Numbered from the stretch's first letter, positions 1-8,527 are shown. The stretch: DNA of 64,000 nucleotides from Haloactinospora alba (GCF_006717075.1 NZ_VFQC01000002.1:310001-374000); one strand, 5' to 3'. A program made the numbers and translations. The notes: a model not told the origin generated them from the letters alone.

Positions 1-335
1 TGGTCCAGGTCCTCATCATCCGGAACGTCGATGTCCAGGTACTCCAGGAGTTCCCGCGCCACCTGCCACTCCACGGAGGCGGTGACGTCGGAGAGGAAGA
101 GGCTCACGTCGTCGCCGTAGACCCGGGCGATGATGAAGAAGTCGTCTCCCACCGCCACCATTCCCAGCGCGCCGCTGATGCTGGGCTGCTGGCGCAGCGC
201 GTGCAGAAGCCCCTTGAAGTCCTGGGTCAGTGCCACGGGAAGCAGGTCCACATCCCAGTGGTCCTCCTCCCGATAGGCGACAGCGACGAAATCGCCGTCA
301 GCGGGTGCGCCGTCGCTCCGTTCGAGTCCCGTCAT
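1..335 (-). CDS. tRNA adenosine deaminase-associated protein (partial, 3' end outside window)
   Basis: This is the first 111 codons of a leftward gene that runs off the left edge. The reading begins MTGLERSDGAPADGDF and contains a stretch around FVAVAYREEDHWDV, a central LHALRQQPS segment and an acidic end near YLDIDVPDDED. This matches my memory of the small acidic protein encoded beside tadA in Streptomyces and relatives. Its exact role is unknown; the name comes from gene neighbourhood. The ATG at 335 is preceded by GGAG at about 5 bases. tadA itself is not visible and would lie beyond the window edge. The link to upp, which is divergent here, is also seen in Streptomyces (inference from memory). 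Confidence 0.75.
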   Translation of the reverse strand, partial: MTGLERSDGAPADGDFVAVAYREEDHWDVDLLPVALTQDFKGLLHALRQQPSISGALGMVAVGDDFFIIARVYGDDVSLFLSDVTASVEWQVARELLEYLDIDVPDDEDLD

Positions 336-587
336 CGTCACTCCACCCGAGGGTCGACCCGAACAGGGTCGCAGATTGTGTTGGGCAGCGTCATCGTAAC
401 CGTCGTTTCCGCCGCCCCGTCACCCGCGATACCTGGGGCGGGTCCGGAAGTGCCGGGGAACGGGCGGCCGGAACCCGAGGCTTCGGACCGGGCGGCCGAA
501 CGCGCGGGCCCCACTCTCCGTCCGCAGCGCGGTTAGACTCGCAACGGCCCGCATCCCCTGGTTTGCCCAGCTCGTTCGGAGTACGCC

Positions 588-1241
588 ATGGATACCCTCG
601 TTGTCGATCACCCGCTCGTCGCGCACAAACTCACCACGCTGCGCGATACCCACACCGACTCCCCCACCTTCCGGAAACTCACCGACGAACTCGTCACCCT
701 ACTCGCCTACGAGGCCACACGGGATGTGCGAGTGGCTGAAGTCACAGTGCAAACGCCGCTGGTACCGGCGACCGGTTTCCAGCTCACCCGTCCCCGGCCG
801 CTGGTGGTGCCCATCCTGCGCGCCGGGTTGGGGATGCTCGACGGCATGACCCGGATGCTGCCCACCGCCGAGATCGGCTTCCTGGGCATGGCCCGGGACG
901 AGCAGACCCTGCAGCCGGCCACGTACGCCGACCGGCTGCCGCAGGACCTGTCCGGGCGGCAGTGCTACGTGCTGGACCCGATGCTCGCCACCGGCGGGAC
1001 CCTGGCTGCCGCGCTGACGCTGCTCGTGGAGCGGGGAGCCGACCACATCACCGCGATATGCCTGCTCGCCGCGCCCGAGGGGGTCTCCTCCGTCGAGGAG
1101 AAGCTCGCCCGCAGCCTGGGAGAGGAGCACACCGCGACGCTGCGTGTGGTCACGGCGGCGATGGACGAGCGCCTCGACGAGAACGGGTTCATCGTTCCCG
1201 GTCTTGGGGACGCCGGCGACCGGCTGTACGGGTGCCTCTGA
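588..1241 (+). CDS. upp: Uracil phosphoribosyltransferase
   Basis: 217 residues, the usual length for bacterial UPRT. It salvages uracil with PRPP to give UMP in the cytoplasm. The start [20 protein letters not shown] is typical of the family. The PRPP-binding loop is visible near residues 126-137 as [11 protein letters not shown], and the [13 protein letters not shown] segment lies near residue 72. The C-terminal [11 protein letters not shown] resembles the uracil-binding GDAGDR region. It is divergent from the TadA-associated gene, with about 250 bases between them for promoters. It is probably monocistronic: the next gene starts 370 bases downstream. Confidence 0.97.
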   Translation: MDTLVVDHPLVAHKLTTLRDTHTDSPTFRKLTDELVTLLAYEATRDVRVAEVTVQTPLVPATGFQLTRPRPLVVPILRAGLGMLDGMTRMLPTAEIGFLGMARDEQTLQPATYADRLPQDLSGRQCYVLDPMLATGGTLAAALTLLVERGADHITAICLLAAPEGVSSVEEKLARSLGEEHTATLRVVTAAMDERLDENGFIVPGLGDAGDRLYGCL

Positions 1242-1611
1242 CCCCCGGGACACACGTTTCCACCAGCAAAAACGGATTTCCTTCCCATCTTTCACGATTC
1301 TTCGTGAATGGAAGTCCACAATTGGGGAACCAGGGAAGCATGCGACTTATGGTGGTGGATGCTCCCCCTCACCTCCGGATATCGGATGGCGACACGGTTT
1401 GCATAACCTGAATTCATCCCGAGATGGCGATGTGACACGGAGGTGCGACCATGGTCCGGAGTTGGCCCCGGTCAACGGTCTCTTTCTGGCCGCTCACCGC
1501 ATGACGTCGATCGCCTCCCAACCGAACCCGAACGGCCTGTTGGCCCACGCGACAGCCACCGGCACGGCAGTTGCGCATGGCGCTAGCACTCACCCTTCCC
1601 CGAGGAGTGAC
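1242..1611. other. Intergenic stretch between upp and a small gene
   Basis: 370 bases without a confident gene. It contains a short possible leader ORF at 1451-1504 (ATG after a GGAG, 17 codons, two Trp codons), ending about 108 bases before the next start codon. A less GC-rich patch (TTTGCATAACCTGAATTC) near 1397-1414 could carry a promoter. I see no tRNA or repeat. Confidence 0.4.
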
Positions 1612-1836
1612 ATGCCTGAACAGACCGAGACCGCGCCCCACGACGAGGCACCGATCGTGAACCGGCTCCACGCCGAGTTCTCCCACGTGCACGTACCGGC
1701 CACGGTGTCCAGATGCGTGGAGGCCGCCCACCACGGGGCGTTGGAGGTCACCGGAGAAGCGCGCCCTGACCTGGTGGAGCGTATCGCCCGCCAGCATCTG
1801 CAGGTGCTGGCGATGGCGTTCGCGGAACGCGGCTGA
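1612..1836 (+). CDS. Small protein with a three-helix-bundle dimerization-like domain
   Basis: 74 residues. The start is set by GAGGAG about 5 bases before the ATG; longer in-frame readings cross the non-coding-looking region after upp. The core from IVNRLHAEFSHVHVPATVSR to RIARQHLQVLAMAF has the pattern of small actinobacterial proteins predicted as three-helix bundles: a first helix, a V-P-A-T-V turn, a long second helix and a basic third helix. No enzymatic motif, signal peptide or membrane segment is present. The function is unknown. It could dimerize or bind a partner, but nothing nearby indicates which. Confidence 0.7.
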   Translation: MPEQTETAPHDEAPIVNRLHAEFSHVHVPATVSRCVEAAHHGALEVTGEARPDLVERIARQHLQVLAMAFAERG

Positions 1837-1977
1837 CCCGCACCGGAAGGTGACCGGAACCACACCTCCGCAGCAGGAACAGCCACGCCGATGACGCCAA
1901 TCTGCCTTTACGGGGGCGATTGTCGGTGTAACAATTAGCGTGGGTCAGTGGGTCAGGAGTCTTCGTGGGAGTTGGTC

Positions 1978-2142
1978 ATGGCGAAGTTGAAACAATGGGG
2001 AAAATATATCCTCATTGCTTTCATAGCGTTCTATCTACTCACTCAGCCGGAAAGCGCCGCTGGGGTCATCCACAGCGGGCTGGGCGGCATCATGGACGGG
2101 GCGGAGTCGCTCTCCCGTTTCGTGAACGCCTTGGGCGCATAG
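1978..2142 (+). CDS. Small single-pass membrane protein
   Basis: 54 residues starting MAKLKQWGKYILIAFIAFYL. One hydrophobic helix (about residues 9-22) follows a basic N-terminus. The short polar tail contains GVIHSGLGGIMDGAESLSRF, which could form an amphipathic helix. An earlier in-frame start at 1948 is possible, but it lacks the positively charged membrane-anchor pattern. A GGGA lies about 10 bases before the chosen ATG. A TAACAAT-like element near 1930-1936 could be part of a promoter. The PH-domain membrane protein follows after 10 bases, so the two are probably co-transcribed. The function is unknown. Confidence 0.7.
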   Translation: MAKLKQWGKYILIAFIAFYLLTQPESAAGVIHSGLGGIMDGAESLSRFVNALGA

Positions 2143-2152
2143 GTACCCCGGC

Positions 2153-2662
2153 ATGCGGCTCGTAGCACCGACCAATCGCGCGCCGGCGTCGGTCAACCGT
2201 TACCTGCTCCCACACGAGCAGGACGTCGTCACCATCCGCCGTCACCCGGCGGTACTCATAACGCCGGTCTCCGTGGTACTCGGCAGCCTCATTTTCGCCG
2301 GTCTGCTGAGTAACACCGCCATCGCCGCCAGTCCCGCAGCCCTGGCCATCATCTGGTGGCTGTGGCTGTTGGTCCTGGTGTGGTTCGTCTGGCGCGTGGC
2401 GGAGTGGTCGGTCGACTACTTCGTGATCACGTCGCAGCGGCTGCTGCTGACCACCGGGCTCATCACCCGGCAGGTCAACATGATGCCGTTGGGCAAGGTC
2501 ACCGACATGCGCTTCGAACGTTCGCTGCTGGGCCGATTCCTCGGTTACGGCACGTTCGTCATGGAGTCGGCCGGTCAGGATCAGGCACTGAGCAGGATCC
2601 ACTTCGTTCCGTACCCGGAACAGCTCTATCTCGAGGTCGTGGGGCTGATCTTTCCCGAGTAA
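2153..2662 (+). CDS. PH (bPH2/DUF304) domain membrane protein
   Basis: 169 residues. After a polar N-terminus (NRYLLPHEQDVVTIRRHP), two hydrophobic segments lie near residues 42-55 and 63-82. They are followed by a soluble domain with the DUF304 signature: YFVITSQRLLLTTGLITR, then a KVTDMRFERSLLGRFLGYG segment. This is the bacterial PH-like fold found in YdbS-type proteins, whose biochemical role is mostly undefined. The gene starts 10 bases after the small membrane protein, suggesting an operon. A GC-rich hairpin at 2738-2759 probably ends the transcript. Confidence 0.85.
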   Translation: MRLVAPTNRAPASVNRYLLPHEQDVVTIRRHPAVLITPVSVVLGSLIFAGLLSNTAIAASPAALAIIWWLWLLVLVWFVWRVAEWSVDYFVITSQRLLLTTGLITRQVNMMPLGKVTDMRFERSLLGRFLGYGTFVMESAGQDQALSRIHFVPYPEQLYLEVVGLIFPE

Positions 2663-2737
2663 CCACGGCCCGGTGCGCTCGGCTCACTGGTCCGGCCGGG
2701 CGCCCGCACCACCGCCCCCGTCGCCCCCGCGCGCCAG

Positions 2738-2759
2738 GCGCCCGCCCACCGGCGGGCGC
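2738..2759 (+). terminator. GC-rich hairpin after the PH-domain gene
   Basis: Perfect 9-base stem (GCGCCCGCC with its complement) and a 4-base CACC loop, followed by GCTTT. It lies 75 bases after the stop codon of the PH-domain gene. Confidence 0.65.
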
Positions 2760-2830
2760 TGCTTTCCGTGACACCCCGGGCGCGCACCGGAACACGGCCA
2801 CTGCACACGACCGCCACGCGGGAACCAGGA

Positions 2831-2859
2831 TTGACTTTTTGGTGAACGGACGGTTAACT
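2831..2859 (+). promoter_or_regulatory. Possible housekeeping-type promoter
   Basis: TTGACT, 17 bases, then TTAACT, about 36 bases before the start of the next small gene, in an otherwise GC-rich context. The -35 is close to consensus and the -10 is weak. No direct evidence of use. Confidence 0.4.
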
Positions 2860-2894
2860 GTAGTCTTCACGGGGATGAACAAGGGGGTGTCGCC

Positions 2895-3134
2895 ATGGCT
2901 CACAACACGGGCAGCGCGACGCGCACGGACCGCTCCAGCACACAACGGCGCCGTTCCCGGCTGTTCGGGACGGCCACGGGGACCGCGCGCGGCCGGCGCC
3001 GCGACGCGGCGGTGCGGCAGCGCGAACCGGTCGAACCCCGCATGTCCACCCCCGCGGGCCCGCCGAAACTCAGCTGGGTGCTGGTGACCGACGCCGACGG
3101 CCGCACCCGCCCGGAAGCCCGCTGGTCCTGCTGA
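2895..3134 (+). CDS. Small basic hypothetical protein
   Basis: 79 residues. An AAGGGGG ribosome-binding site precedes the ATG by about 8 bases, and a promoter-like TTGACT lies upstream. The first 45 residues are very rich in Arg, Ser and Thr and look disordered. The end, PPKLSWVLVTDADGRTRPEARW, looks like a conserved short motif and could also begin at an internal ATG near 3042. No membrane segment or catalytic motif is visible. The protein might bind nucleic acid given its charge, but this is only a guess. Confidence 0.5.
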   Translation: MAHNTGSATRTDRSSTQRRRSRLFGTATGTARGRRRDAAVRQREPVEPRMSTPAGPPKLSWVLVTDADGRTRPEARWSC

Positions 3135-3383
3135 ACCAGCGGCTCACGCCCCGTCCGCCAGCCGCGAGGACCCGCGAGGGCAGCGAACGGCGCGACACAC
3201 GTCCCGCATCGCCCGGTCCGGTGCGGTCGCGCACCGTTCACGTGCCCGTTGATCGGCCGCCCGGAGGACTACGTCCAAACGGCCGGAGCGTTCCCGCACC
3301 CTGGGCGCACGCCCACGGGTGAACAGCGGGTTAACGACAAGCCAACCATCCCGCCGCCGGGGCGGACGGCGGAACGGACCGGC

Positions 3384-5138
3384 TCAGCTCGGCGCCATGT
3401 CCACGAACCGGCTGTAGTGTCCCTGGAACGCCACCGTCACGGTGGCCGTGGGTCCGTTCCGGTGCTTGGCGACGATGAGGTCGGCCTCCCCCGCCCGCGG
3501 TGACTCCTTGTCGTGCGCGTCCTCCCGGTAGAGCAGGATCACCATGTCCGAGTCCTGCTCGATCGACCCGCTCTCGCGCAGGTCGGCAACCTGGGGCTTC
3601 TTGTCGGTGCGCTGCTCCGGCCCACGGTTGAGCTGGGAGAGCGCTATGACGGGCACGTCCAGTTCCTTCGCCAGCAGCTTCAGGGACCGCGACATCTCCG
3701 AGACCTCCTGCTGGCGGCTCTCCACCCGGCCGGCCGCGGTCATCAGCTGCAGGTAGTCCACGATGATGAGCTTGAGGTCGTGCTGCTGTTTCAACCGCCG
3801 GCACTTGGCGCGGATCTCCATCATCGTCATGTTCGGCGAGTCGTCGATGAAGAACGGGGCGCTGGCGACCTCACCCATCCGGCGCGCCAGGCGCGTCCAG
3901 TCGTCGTCGGTCATCAGGCCCGACCGCATCGTGTGCAGCGGAACACGGGACTCCGCCGACAGCAGCCGCATCACGATCTCGTTGCGTCCCATCTCCAGGC
4001 TGAAGAACGCCGACGTCATCTGGTGCTTGATGGAGGCCGCGCGGGCGAAGTCGAGCGCGAGGGTCGAGTTGTGCGTGGGCACCATCGCCGGCGTCGCCAG
4101 GTACAGATGGTCAGGGTGGTCCACCTGGACGCAGCGCACCGGCACGCTCGCGACCCGGTGGACCTTGCGTACGGTCCGCTCCCCGACCGCCATCTCCTCG
4201 CCGTCCGCGTGTTCGGCGATGTCGCGCGTCGTGCGCAGCTCCACCGGCCGCCGCGGGGTCACCACCGGCCACTGGTGCTGGGCGTCCGCGACGACCGCGG
4301 TGCCGTCGTCGAGGACGAGCTCGTAGCACGGCCGGTCGTGCATGACCCCGGTCGCGGCGACGACGCTCGTGGGGGTCCGGTCCGCCGCGAGGAGGGTGTC
4401 GCCGACGGCCACCTCGGCCATCGTCGTCCACCCGTCCGGGGTGGGCAGAGGGGTGTCCAGCGCGAGGGCCTTGCCCACCGCGGGTCGGGCGGCGATGATG
4501 ATCATCTGCCCGGGGTGCAACCCGTTGGAGAGCTGGTCGAAGTCCGTGAACCCCGTGGGAACGCCGGTCATGGAACCGTCGTGGGCGGAGATCGCCTCGA
4601 TCTCGTCCAACGCGCCGGGCATGATGTCGCTCAGCGCGAGGTAGTCCTCACCGGTGCGCTTCTCCGCGACCTTGTGCACCTCGGCCTGGGCGTGGTCGAC
4701 CAGGTCGTCGACCTCGCCGTCCCCCGAGTAGCCGATCTGGGCGATCCGGGTTCCCACCTCGACCAGTCGGCGCATCACCGCCCGGTCGGCGACGATACGG
4801 GCGTAGTAGCCCGCGTTGGCGGCCGTGGGTACGGCCTCGGTGAGGGTGTGCAGGTAGGGCGCCCCGCCCACCCGGGCGATCTCGCCGCGTTTGGTGAGCT
4901 CGGCGTTGACCGAGATCGCGTCGACCGGCTCGCCGCGGGAGAACATGTCCACCACGGCGTCGAACACGGTCTGGTGGGCGGGCCGGTAGAAGTCAGCGGA
5001 GCGAACGATCTCCACGACCTCGGTGACCGCCTCCTTCGAGAGCAACATACCGCCGAGCACACTCTGCTCGGCCATGATGTCGTGCGGTGGCGTGCGTTCG
5101 TACCCACCCTGGTCCGGTGGTTGATCGGCGACGCTCAC
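3384..5138 (-). CDS. dnaB: Replicative DNA helicase DnaB containing an intein
   Basis: 584 residues as read from a GTG at 5138 that follows AGGGGGAG; a longer ORF extends upstream to 5207. The N-terminal domain (PPHDIMAEQSVLGGMLLS) and the RecA-like domain are both typical of DnaB. The P-loop reads RPAVGK and then continues in STLALDFARAA only after a 134-residue insertion, an intein (annotated separately). Without it the helicase is 450 residues, normal for the family. Walker B is IIVDYLQLM; the C-terminal SGSIEQDSDMVILLYR region is present. The gene is separated from the rpsF-ssb-rpsR-rplI block by a MATE transporter and an amidase, the order I remember from Streptomyces. Loading is probably by the DUF721/DciA protein at 41.4 kb. 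Confidence 0.97.
   Translation of the reverse strand: MSVADQPPDQGGYERTPPHDIMAEQSVLGGMLLSKEAVTEVVEIVRSADFYRPAHQTVFDAVVDMFSRGEPVDAISVNAELTKRGEIARVGGAPYLHTLTEAVPTAANAGYYARIVADRAVMRRLVEVGTRIAQIGYSGDGEVDDLVDHAQAEVHKVAEKRTGEDYLALSDIMPGALDEIEAISAHDGSMTGVPTGFTDFDQLSNGLHPGQMIIIAARPAVGKALALDTPLPTPDGWTTMAEVAVGDTLLAADRTPTSVVAATGVMHDRPCYELVLDDGTAVVADAQHQWPVVTPRRPVELRTTRDIAEHADGEEMAVGERTVRKVHRVASVPVRCVQVDHPDHLYLATPAMVPTHNSTLALDFARAASIKHQMTSAFFSLEMGRNEIVMRLLSAESRVPLHTMRSGLMTDDDWTRLARRMGEVASAPFFIDDSPNMTMMEIRAKCRRLKQQHDLKLIIVDYLQLMTAAGRVESRQQEVSEMSRSLKLLAKELDVPVIALSQLNRGPEQRTDKKPQVADLRESGSIEQDSDMVILLYREDAHDKESPRAGEADLIVAKHRNGPTATVTVAFQGHYSRFVDMAPS
4068..4469 (-). other. Class 3 mini-intein in the DnaB P-loop
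   Basis: A 134-residue in-frame insertion exactly between Lys and Ser of the Walker A motif. It begins ALALDTPLPTPDGWTTMAE, so the usual N-terminal Cys or Ser nucleophile is Ala. It ends VPTHN, followed by Ser of the extein. It carries the class 3 triplet: Trp in block B (the W of HQWPVV), Cys in block F (VRCVQVDHPDHLYLA) and Thr before the terminal His-Asn. No homing endonuclease domain fits in this length. Splicing would start from the block F cysteine, as shown for other class 3 inteins (established knowledge of the class). Confidence 0.93.
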
Positions 5139-5278
5139 GAGCTCTCCCCCTGCGACACGAATGGCACGGCTCACGTACCTGGACTTGGATTCTGACCGCT
5201 GGACCATGGCGACGCAAAGCGGTCTGCGGGACGAACCGGGGAGATCTTGTGGGGGGTTGCGGATCCACTACGAACATC

Positions 5279-5425
5279 TTGTACACAAAGCCTGTGGATA
5301 ACTCCCGCGGTTCTCGCGGATACCCTAGTTGAACTGCGAAAACAATAATCTCCACCGCATTCTGAAAGAAACTTCACATCCGTTCATCCACAAGTTATCC
5401 ACAAGCGGATCCCCGCCCCGTGGAC
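5279..5425. promoter_or_regulatory. Cluster of DnaA-box-like 9-mers between dnaB and the MATE gene
   Basis: Two perfect boxes, TGTGGATAA at 5293-5301 (minus-strand TTATCCACA) and TTATCCACA at 5395-5403. A one-mismatch TCATCCACA lies at 5384-5392, a TTGTACACA at 5279-5287, and a CGTGGACAA near 5420. The region is AT-richer than its flanks. It sits between the divergent starts of dnaB and the MATE gene, so DnaA could influence either promoter. Confidence 0.6.
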
Positions 5426-5479
5426 AACTTCTCCCCCCACCGCGCGTCCCACGTTCCCGTCCGCTACTGTTGCACGGTC

Positions 5480-6832
5480 ATGCCCACACTGCTCTCCGCA
5501 CCGCCGTTCCGACACCTCCACGACCGCGAGATCTTCCGCCTCGCCATCCCCACCTTCGTGGCGCTCGTGTCCGAACCGCTGTTCCTCCTCACCGACTCCG
5601 CGATCGTGGGGACACTGGGAACCCAGGCGCTCGGCGGCCTGGGCGTGGCCAGCCAGGTACTGATGACCCTGGCCAACCTGTGCATCTTCCTGGCCTACGG
5701 CACCACGTCGGCCGTCGCCCGGCAGTTCGGCGCCGGAGACACCACCTCGGGCATCCGCAGCGGCGTCGACGGCCTGTGGCTGGCCGCGCTGATCGGCGCG
5801 GTCGTGGTCCTCCTCGGCTACCCCGCGGCCCCCTGGCTGGTCGACCTGCTCGGCGCCTCGGACGCGGTCACGCCGCACGCGCTCTCCTACCTGCGGGTCA
5901 GCCTACTCAGCACACCCGCCCTCCTCGTCGTCATGGCGGGAACCGGTGTCCTCCGCGGCCTGCAGGACGCCACCACCCCTCTCGTCGTGGCCGTCGGATC
6001 CAACGTCGCCAACGTCCTGCTGGCACTGGCGTTCGTCCTCGGCCTGGGATGGGGGATCGCCGGCTCGGCATGGGCGACGGTCCTCGCCCAGACAGCGGGC
6101 GCGGTGGTCTACGTCTCCATCGTCGCCCGCGCGGCCCGCAGGAACGGCGTCTCCCTCGCCCCCAGCCGGGCCGGCGTCACCAGCTCGGCACGCGCGGGAG
6201 CGGCGCTGTTCGTCCGCACCGTCTCGCTGCGGATCGTCCTGGTGCTCACCACGGCCGTCGCCGCCCGACTGGGCGACGCCCAGATCGCGGCGCACCAGGT
6301 CGCCTTCCAGATGTGGTCCCTGCTGGTGTTCGCCATGGACGCCATCGCCATCGCCGGCCAGGCGATCATCGGCCGCTACCTGGGATCCTCCGACGCCGGC
6401 GGCGCGCGCTCGGCGACACGGCGCATGGTCGAGTGGGGCGTACTCGTCGGGCTGCTGTTCACCGCCGTGGTACTCCTGGTGCGCCCCTGGGCCCCGCTGC
6501 CGTTCACCTCCGACCCCCAGGTGCACCACGCCATCACGCTGACGCTGCTCGTCGTCGCGGCGCTACAGCCCCTCAGCGGCGTCGTGATGGTCCTCGACGG
6601 GATCCTGATGGGAGCCGGTGACCAGCGCTACCTCGCCTGGGCGAGCTTCTGGACCCTGCTCGCCTTCCTCCCGATGGCCGCACTGGTGCTGTGGGTGTCC
6701 TCCCCCGGTTCACCCACAGCCCTGCTCTACCTGTGGCTCGCCTTCGGCGGCTGGATGGTGGCCCGAGGACTCACCCTGGGACTGCGCGCACGCGGGCAGC
6801 AGTGGGTCGTCCTCGGTGCCACGCGCCCCTGA
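5480..6832 (+). CDS. MATE family efflux transporter (DinF-like)
   Basis: 450 residues from ATG 5480 (MPTLLSAPPFRHLHDREIFR). An in-frame start 60 bases upstream would add a polar extension and looks less likely. The protein is almost entirely hydrophobic, with about 12 predicted membrane helices. The beginning IPTFVALVSEPLFLLTDSAIVG and the later GDAQIAAHQVAFQMWS are typical of the DinF branch of MATE exporters, which use ion gradients to export drugs or metabolites. The substrate cannot be read from the sequence. It is divergent from dnaB across the DnaA-box-like cluster and convergent with the amidase gene, ending 6 bases before that gene's stop. Confidence 0.9.
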   Translation: MPTLLSAPPFRHLHDREIFRLAIPTFVALVSEPLFLLTDSAIVGTLGTQALGGLGVASQVLMTLANLCIFLAYGTTSAVARQFGAGDTTSGIRSGVDGLWLAALIGAVVVLLGYPAAPWLVDLLGASDAVTPHALSYLRVSLLSTPALLVVMAGTGVLRGLQDATTPLVVAVGSNVANVLLALAFVLGLGWGIAGSAWATVLAQTAGAVVYVSIVARAARRNGVSLAPSRAGVTSSARAGAALFVRTVSLRIVLVLTTAVAARLGDAQIAAHQVAFQMWSLLVFAMDAIAIAGQAIIGRYLGSSDAGGARSATRRMVEWGVLVGLLFTAVVLLVRPWAPLPFTSDPQVHHAITLTLLVVAALQPLSGVVMVLDGILMGAGDQRYLAWASFWTLLAFLPMAALVLWVSSPGSPTALLYLWLAFGGWMVARGLTLGLRARGQQWVVLGATRP

Positions 6833-6838
6833 CCACCG

Positions 6839-7651
6839 TCAGGAGCCGGCCGCCGGACCGTGCTCGAACCTCGCCCCACGTTCCCGCTCGGGAACGTCCG
6901 GGAACGTGGGACGGTGCCCGGGCGGAACGTCACTGTCCCGGCCCCGCTCGGCGAGCATTCGGTCCACGGTGCGCAACCGGGTCGCGACCTGGCGGCGCAG
7001 CTCGGGCAGCATCGAGTAGAGCTGGTCTCCCGGACACCCCGTGGAGTTGTAGTCCCGGTGCCCGACGATGGCCGAGTGCGGACTGAGCCCGTAGACCAGG
7101 CACAGCCACGCGCACGTGTCGGCCAGGGCCTGCCACAGGTCGTTCGGCGGCGTCGCCGAACTGTAGGTTCCCTCGTTCTCGATCCCGACAGTGTGCGAGT
7201 TGTGGTTCGCCGTGTGCGCCCCCAACACGTGCGACCCGTCACGGATGGCGGACAGCGACCTGTTCCGCCCCTCCATGACGTGTCCGCCACGGCTGATCGT
7301 CAGCTGCTGACCGACGTCGTCCCACCCGTTGTTGTCCATGTGGTACCTCTGGATGAACCGCGACAGGCCCTTCGCGTGGCCGAGGGAGCTGTCGCCGGAG
7401 TTGGCGGTCGCGGTGTGGTGCACCACGATGTGGTCCGGGGCGCTCACCACCTGAGCAGCCCGCACGGGACTGCGCGCCCCCCATTCACTACGGGTGTAAA
7501 CCCGGGGTTCCGAGGCGGCCTCAGCGGGCCGCGCGCCTCCCAGATCTATCGCTGTCGACAGGAGCACCCCGCTTCCCGCGAACGCGGCGGCGCGGAGCGC
7601 GCTCCGGCGGGACACCGCCGTGTGCGCGGAACACTGGTCATGAGTGGACAT
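6839..7651 (-). CDS. Tat-exported N-acetylmuramoyl-L-alanine amidase (PGRP/Amidase_2)
   Basis: 270 residues from ATG 7651; an upstream in-frame start would add 12 residues. A twin-arginine signal is visible (VSRRSALRAAAFAG followed by a hydrophobic run and an Ala-rich cleavage region). The mature domain starts near YTRSEWGARSP. Zinc-type ligands are seen: His in VVHHTATAN, His in AIVGHRDYN and Cys in TGCPGDQLY. This is the type 2 amidase / peptidoglycan recognition fold, cleaving the MurNAc-L-Ala bond in the cell wall. The tail after the domain is charged and of low complexity. It is convergent with the MATE gene and separated from rplI by a terminator. Confidence 0.92.
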   Translation of the reverse strand: MSTHDQCSAHTAVSRRSALRAAAFAGSGVLLSTAIDLGGARPAEAASEPRVYTRSEWGARSPVRAAQVVSAPDHIVVHHTATANSGDSSLGHAKGLSRFIQRYHMDNNGWDDVGQQLTISRGGHVMEGRNRSLSAIRDGSHVLGAHTANHNSHTVGIENEGTYSSATPPNDLWQALADTCAWLCLVYGLSPHSAIVGHRDYNSTGCPGDQLYSMLPELRRQVATRLRTVDRMLAERGRDSDVPPGHRPTFPDVPERERGARFEHGPAAGS

Positions 7652-7760
7652 TCCGACCTCATCCTTCCTGTGGAGCAACAGGCCCACGGAGAAAGATTAG
7701 ATCACAATTAGTGAACAAATAGTCACTATGCGAATTCGGCGTGTCCATGACCAACCGAAC

Positions 7761-7804
7761 AAAAAACGCCCGGCCCCACCCATCTCGGGCGGGAACCGGG
7801 CGTT
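7761..7804 (-). terminator. Rho-independent terminator of the rpsF-rplI operon
   Basis: Inverted repeat AACGCCCGG (7765-7773) with CCGGGCGTT (7796-7804). On the minus strand the hairpin runs into a T stretch, seen as AAAAAA at 7761-7766. It lies 12 bases after the rplI stop. Confidence 0.8.
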
Positions 7805-7816
7805 CTCGCGGCGTTG

Positions 7817-8263
7817 CTACGCCTCAACGACCTCCAGCGAGATCGTGGCCGTCACCTCGGGGTGCAGGCGGATGCCCACCTTGTACTCCCCCAGGGACTT
7901 GATCGGAGTGGTGATGTCGATCCGGCGCTTGTCGACATCCGGGCCGCCGGCCTCCTTCACGGCACCGGCGATGTTCGCCGCCGTCACCGAGCCGAAGAGG
8001 CGGCCGCCCTTGCCGGCGCGCTGGGCCAGCGTGACCTTCAGCGCGTTGATCCGCTCGGCCATCTGCCGGGCCTCGTCCAGGTCGCGGATGTCCCGCGCCT
8101 CCCGCGCCCGGCGGAGAGCGTCAATCTGCTTCTGCCCCCCACGCGTCCAGCGGATCGCGTAGCCGCGCGGCAGCAGGTAATTACGGCCGTAACCGTTCTT
8201 CACCTCGACGACGTCGCCCGGGGCGCCGAGGCCATTGACCTCGTGGGTCATGATCAGCTTCAC
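7817..8263 (-). CDS. rplI: 50S ribosomal protein L9
   Basis: 148 residues, the normal bacterial length. The N-terminal rRNA-binding domain reads MKLIMTHEVNGLGAPGDVVEVKNGYGRNYLLPRG-like in order, with the conserved GYGRNYL motif near residue 24. A long connecting helix rich in Ala, Arg and Glu follows, then the C-terminal domain with GRLFGSVTAANIA. It is the last gene of rpsF-ssb-rpsR-rplI, 27 bases after rpsR, and is followed by a clear terminator. Confidence 0.98.
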   Translation of the reverse strand: MKLIMTHEVNGLGAPGDVVEVKNGYGRNYLLPRGYAIRWTRGGQKQIDALRRAREARDIRDLDEARQMAERINALKVTLAQRAGKGGRLFGSVTAANIAGAVKEAGGPDVDKRRIDITTPIKSLGEYKVGIRLHPEVTATISLEVVEA

Positions 8264-8290
8264 GACTAAACCTCCCTCGGAATATCCCCG

Positions 8291-8527
8291 TTAGCGAGCG
8301 GTACTCGTGTACGGCAGCAGCGCCATCTCGCGAGCGTTCTTGATCGCCGTGGCGACGTCGCGCTGGTGCTGCGTGCAGTTGCCGGTCACCCGGCGCGCAC
8401 GGATCTTGCCGCGGTCGGAAATGAACTTACGCAGCAGGTTCGTGTCCTTGTAGTCGATGTAGGACACCTTCTCCTGACAGAACAGGCAAACCTTCTTCTT
8501 GGGTTTGCGTGCTGCCTGTTTCGCCAT
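8291..8527 (-). CDS. rpsR: 30S ribosomal protein S18
   Basis: 78 residues from ATG 8527 ([20 protein letters not shown]). An in-frame ATG six codons upstream is less likely. The CLFC pair, with a later Cys and His in [10 protein letters not shown], shows the zinc-binding (C+) form of S18. Many actinobacteria also carry a zinc-independent copy elsewhere under Zur control (family knowledge); no second copy is visible here. The core [24 protein letters not shown] is highly conserved. The gene lies between ssb and rplI. Confidence 0.97.
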   Translation of the reverse strand: MAKQAARKPKKKVCLFCQEKVSYIDYKDTNLLRKFISDRGKIRARRVTGNCTQHQRDVATAIKNAREMALLPYTSTAR

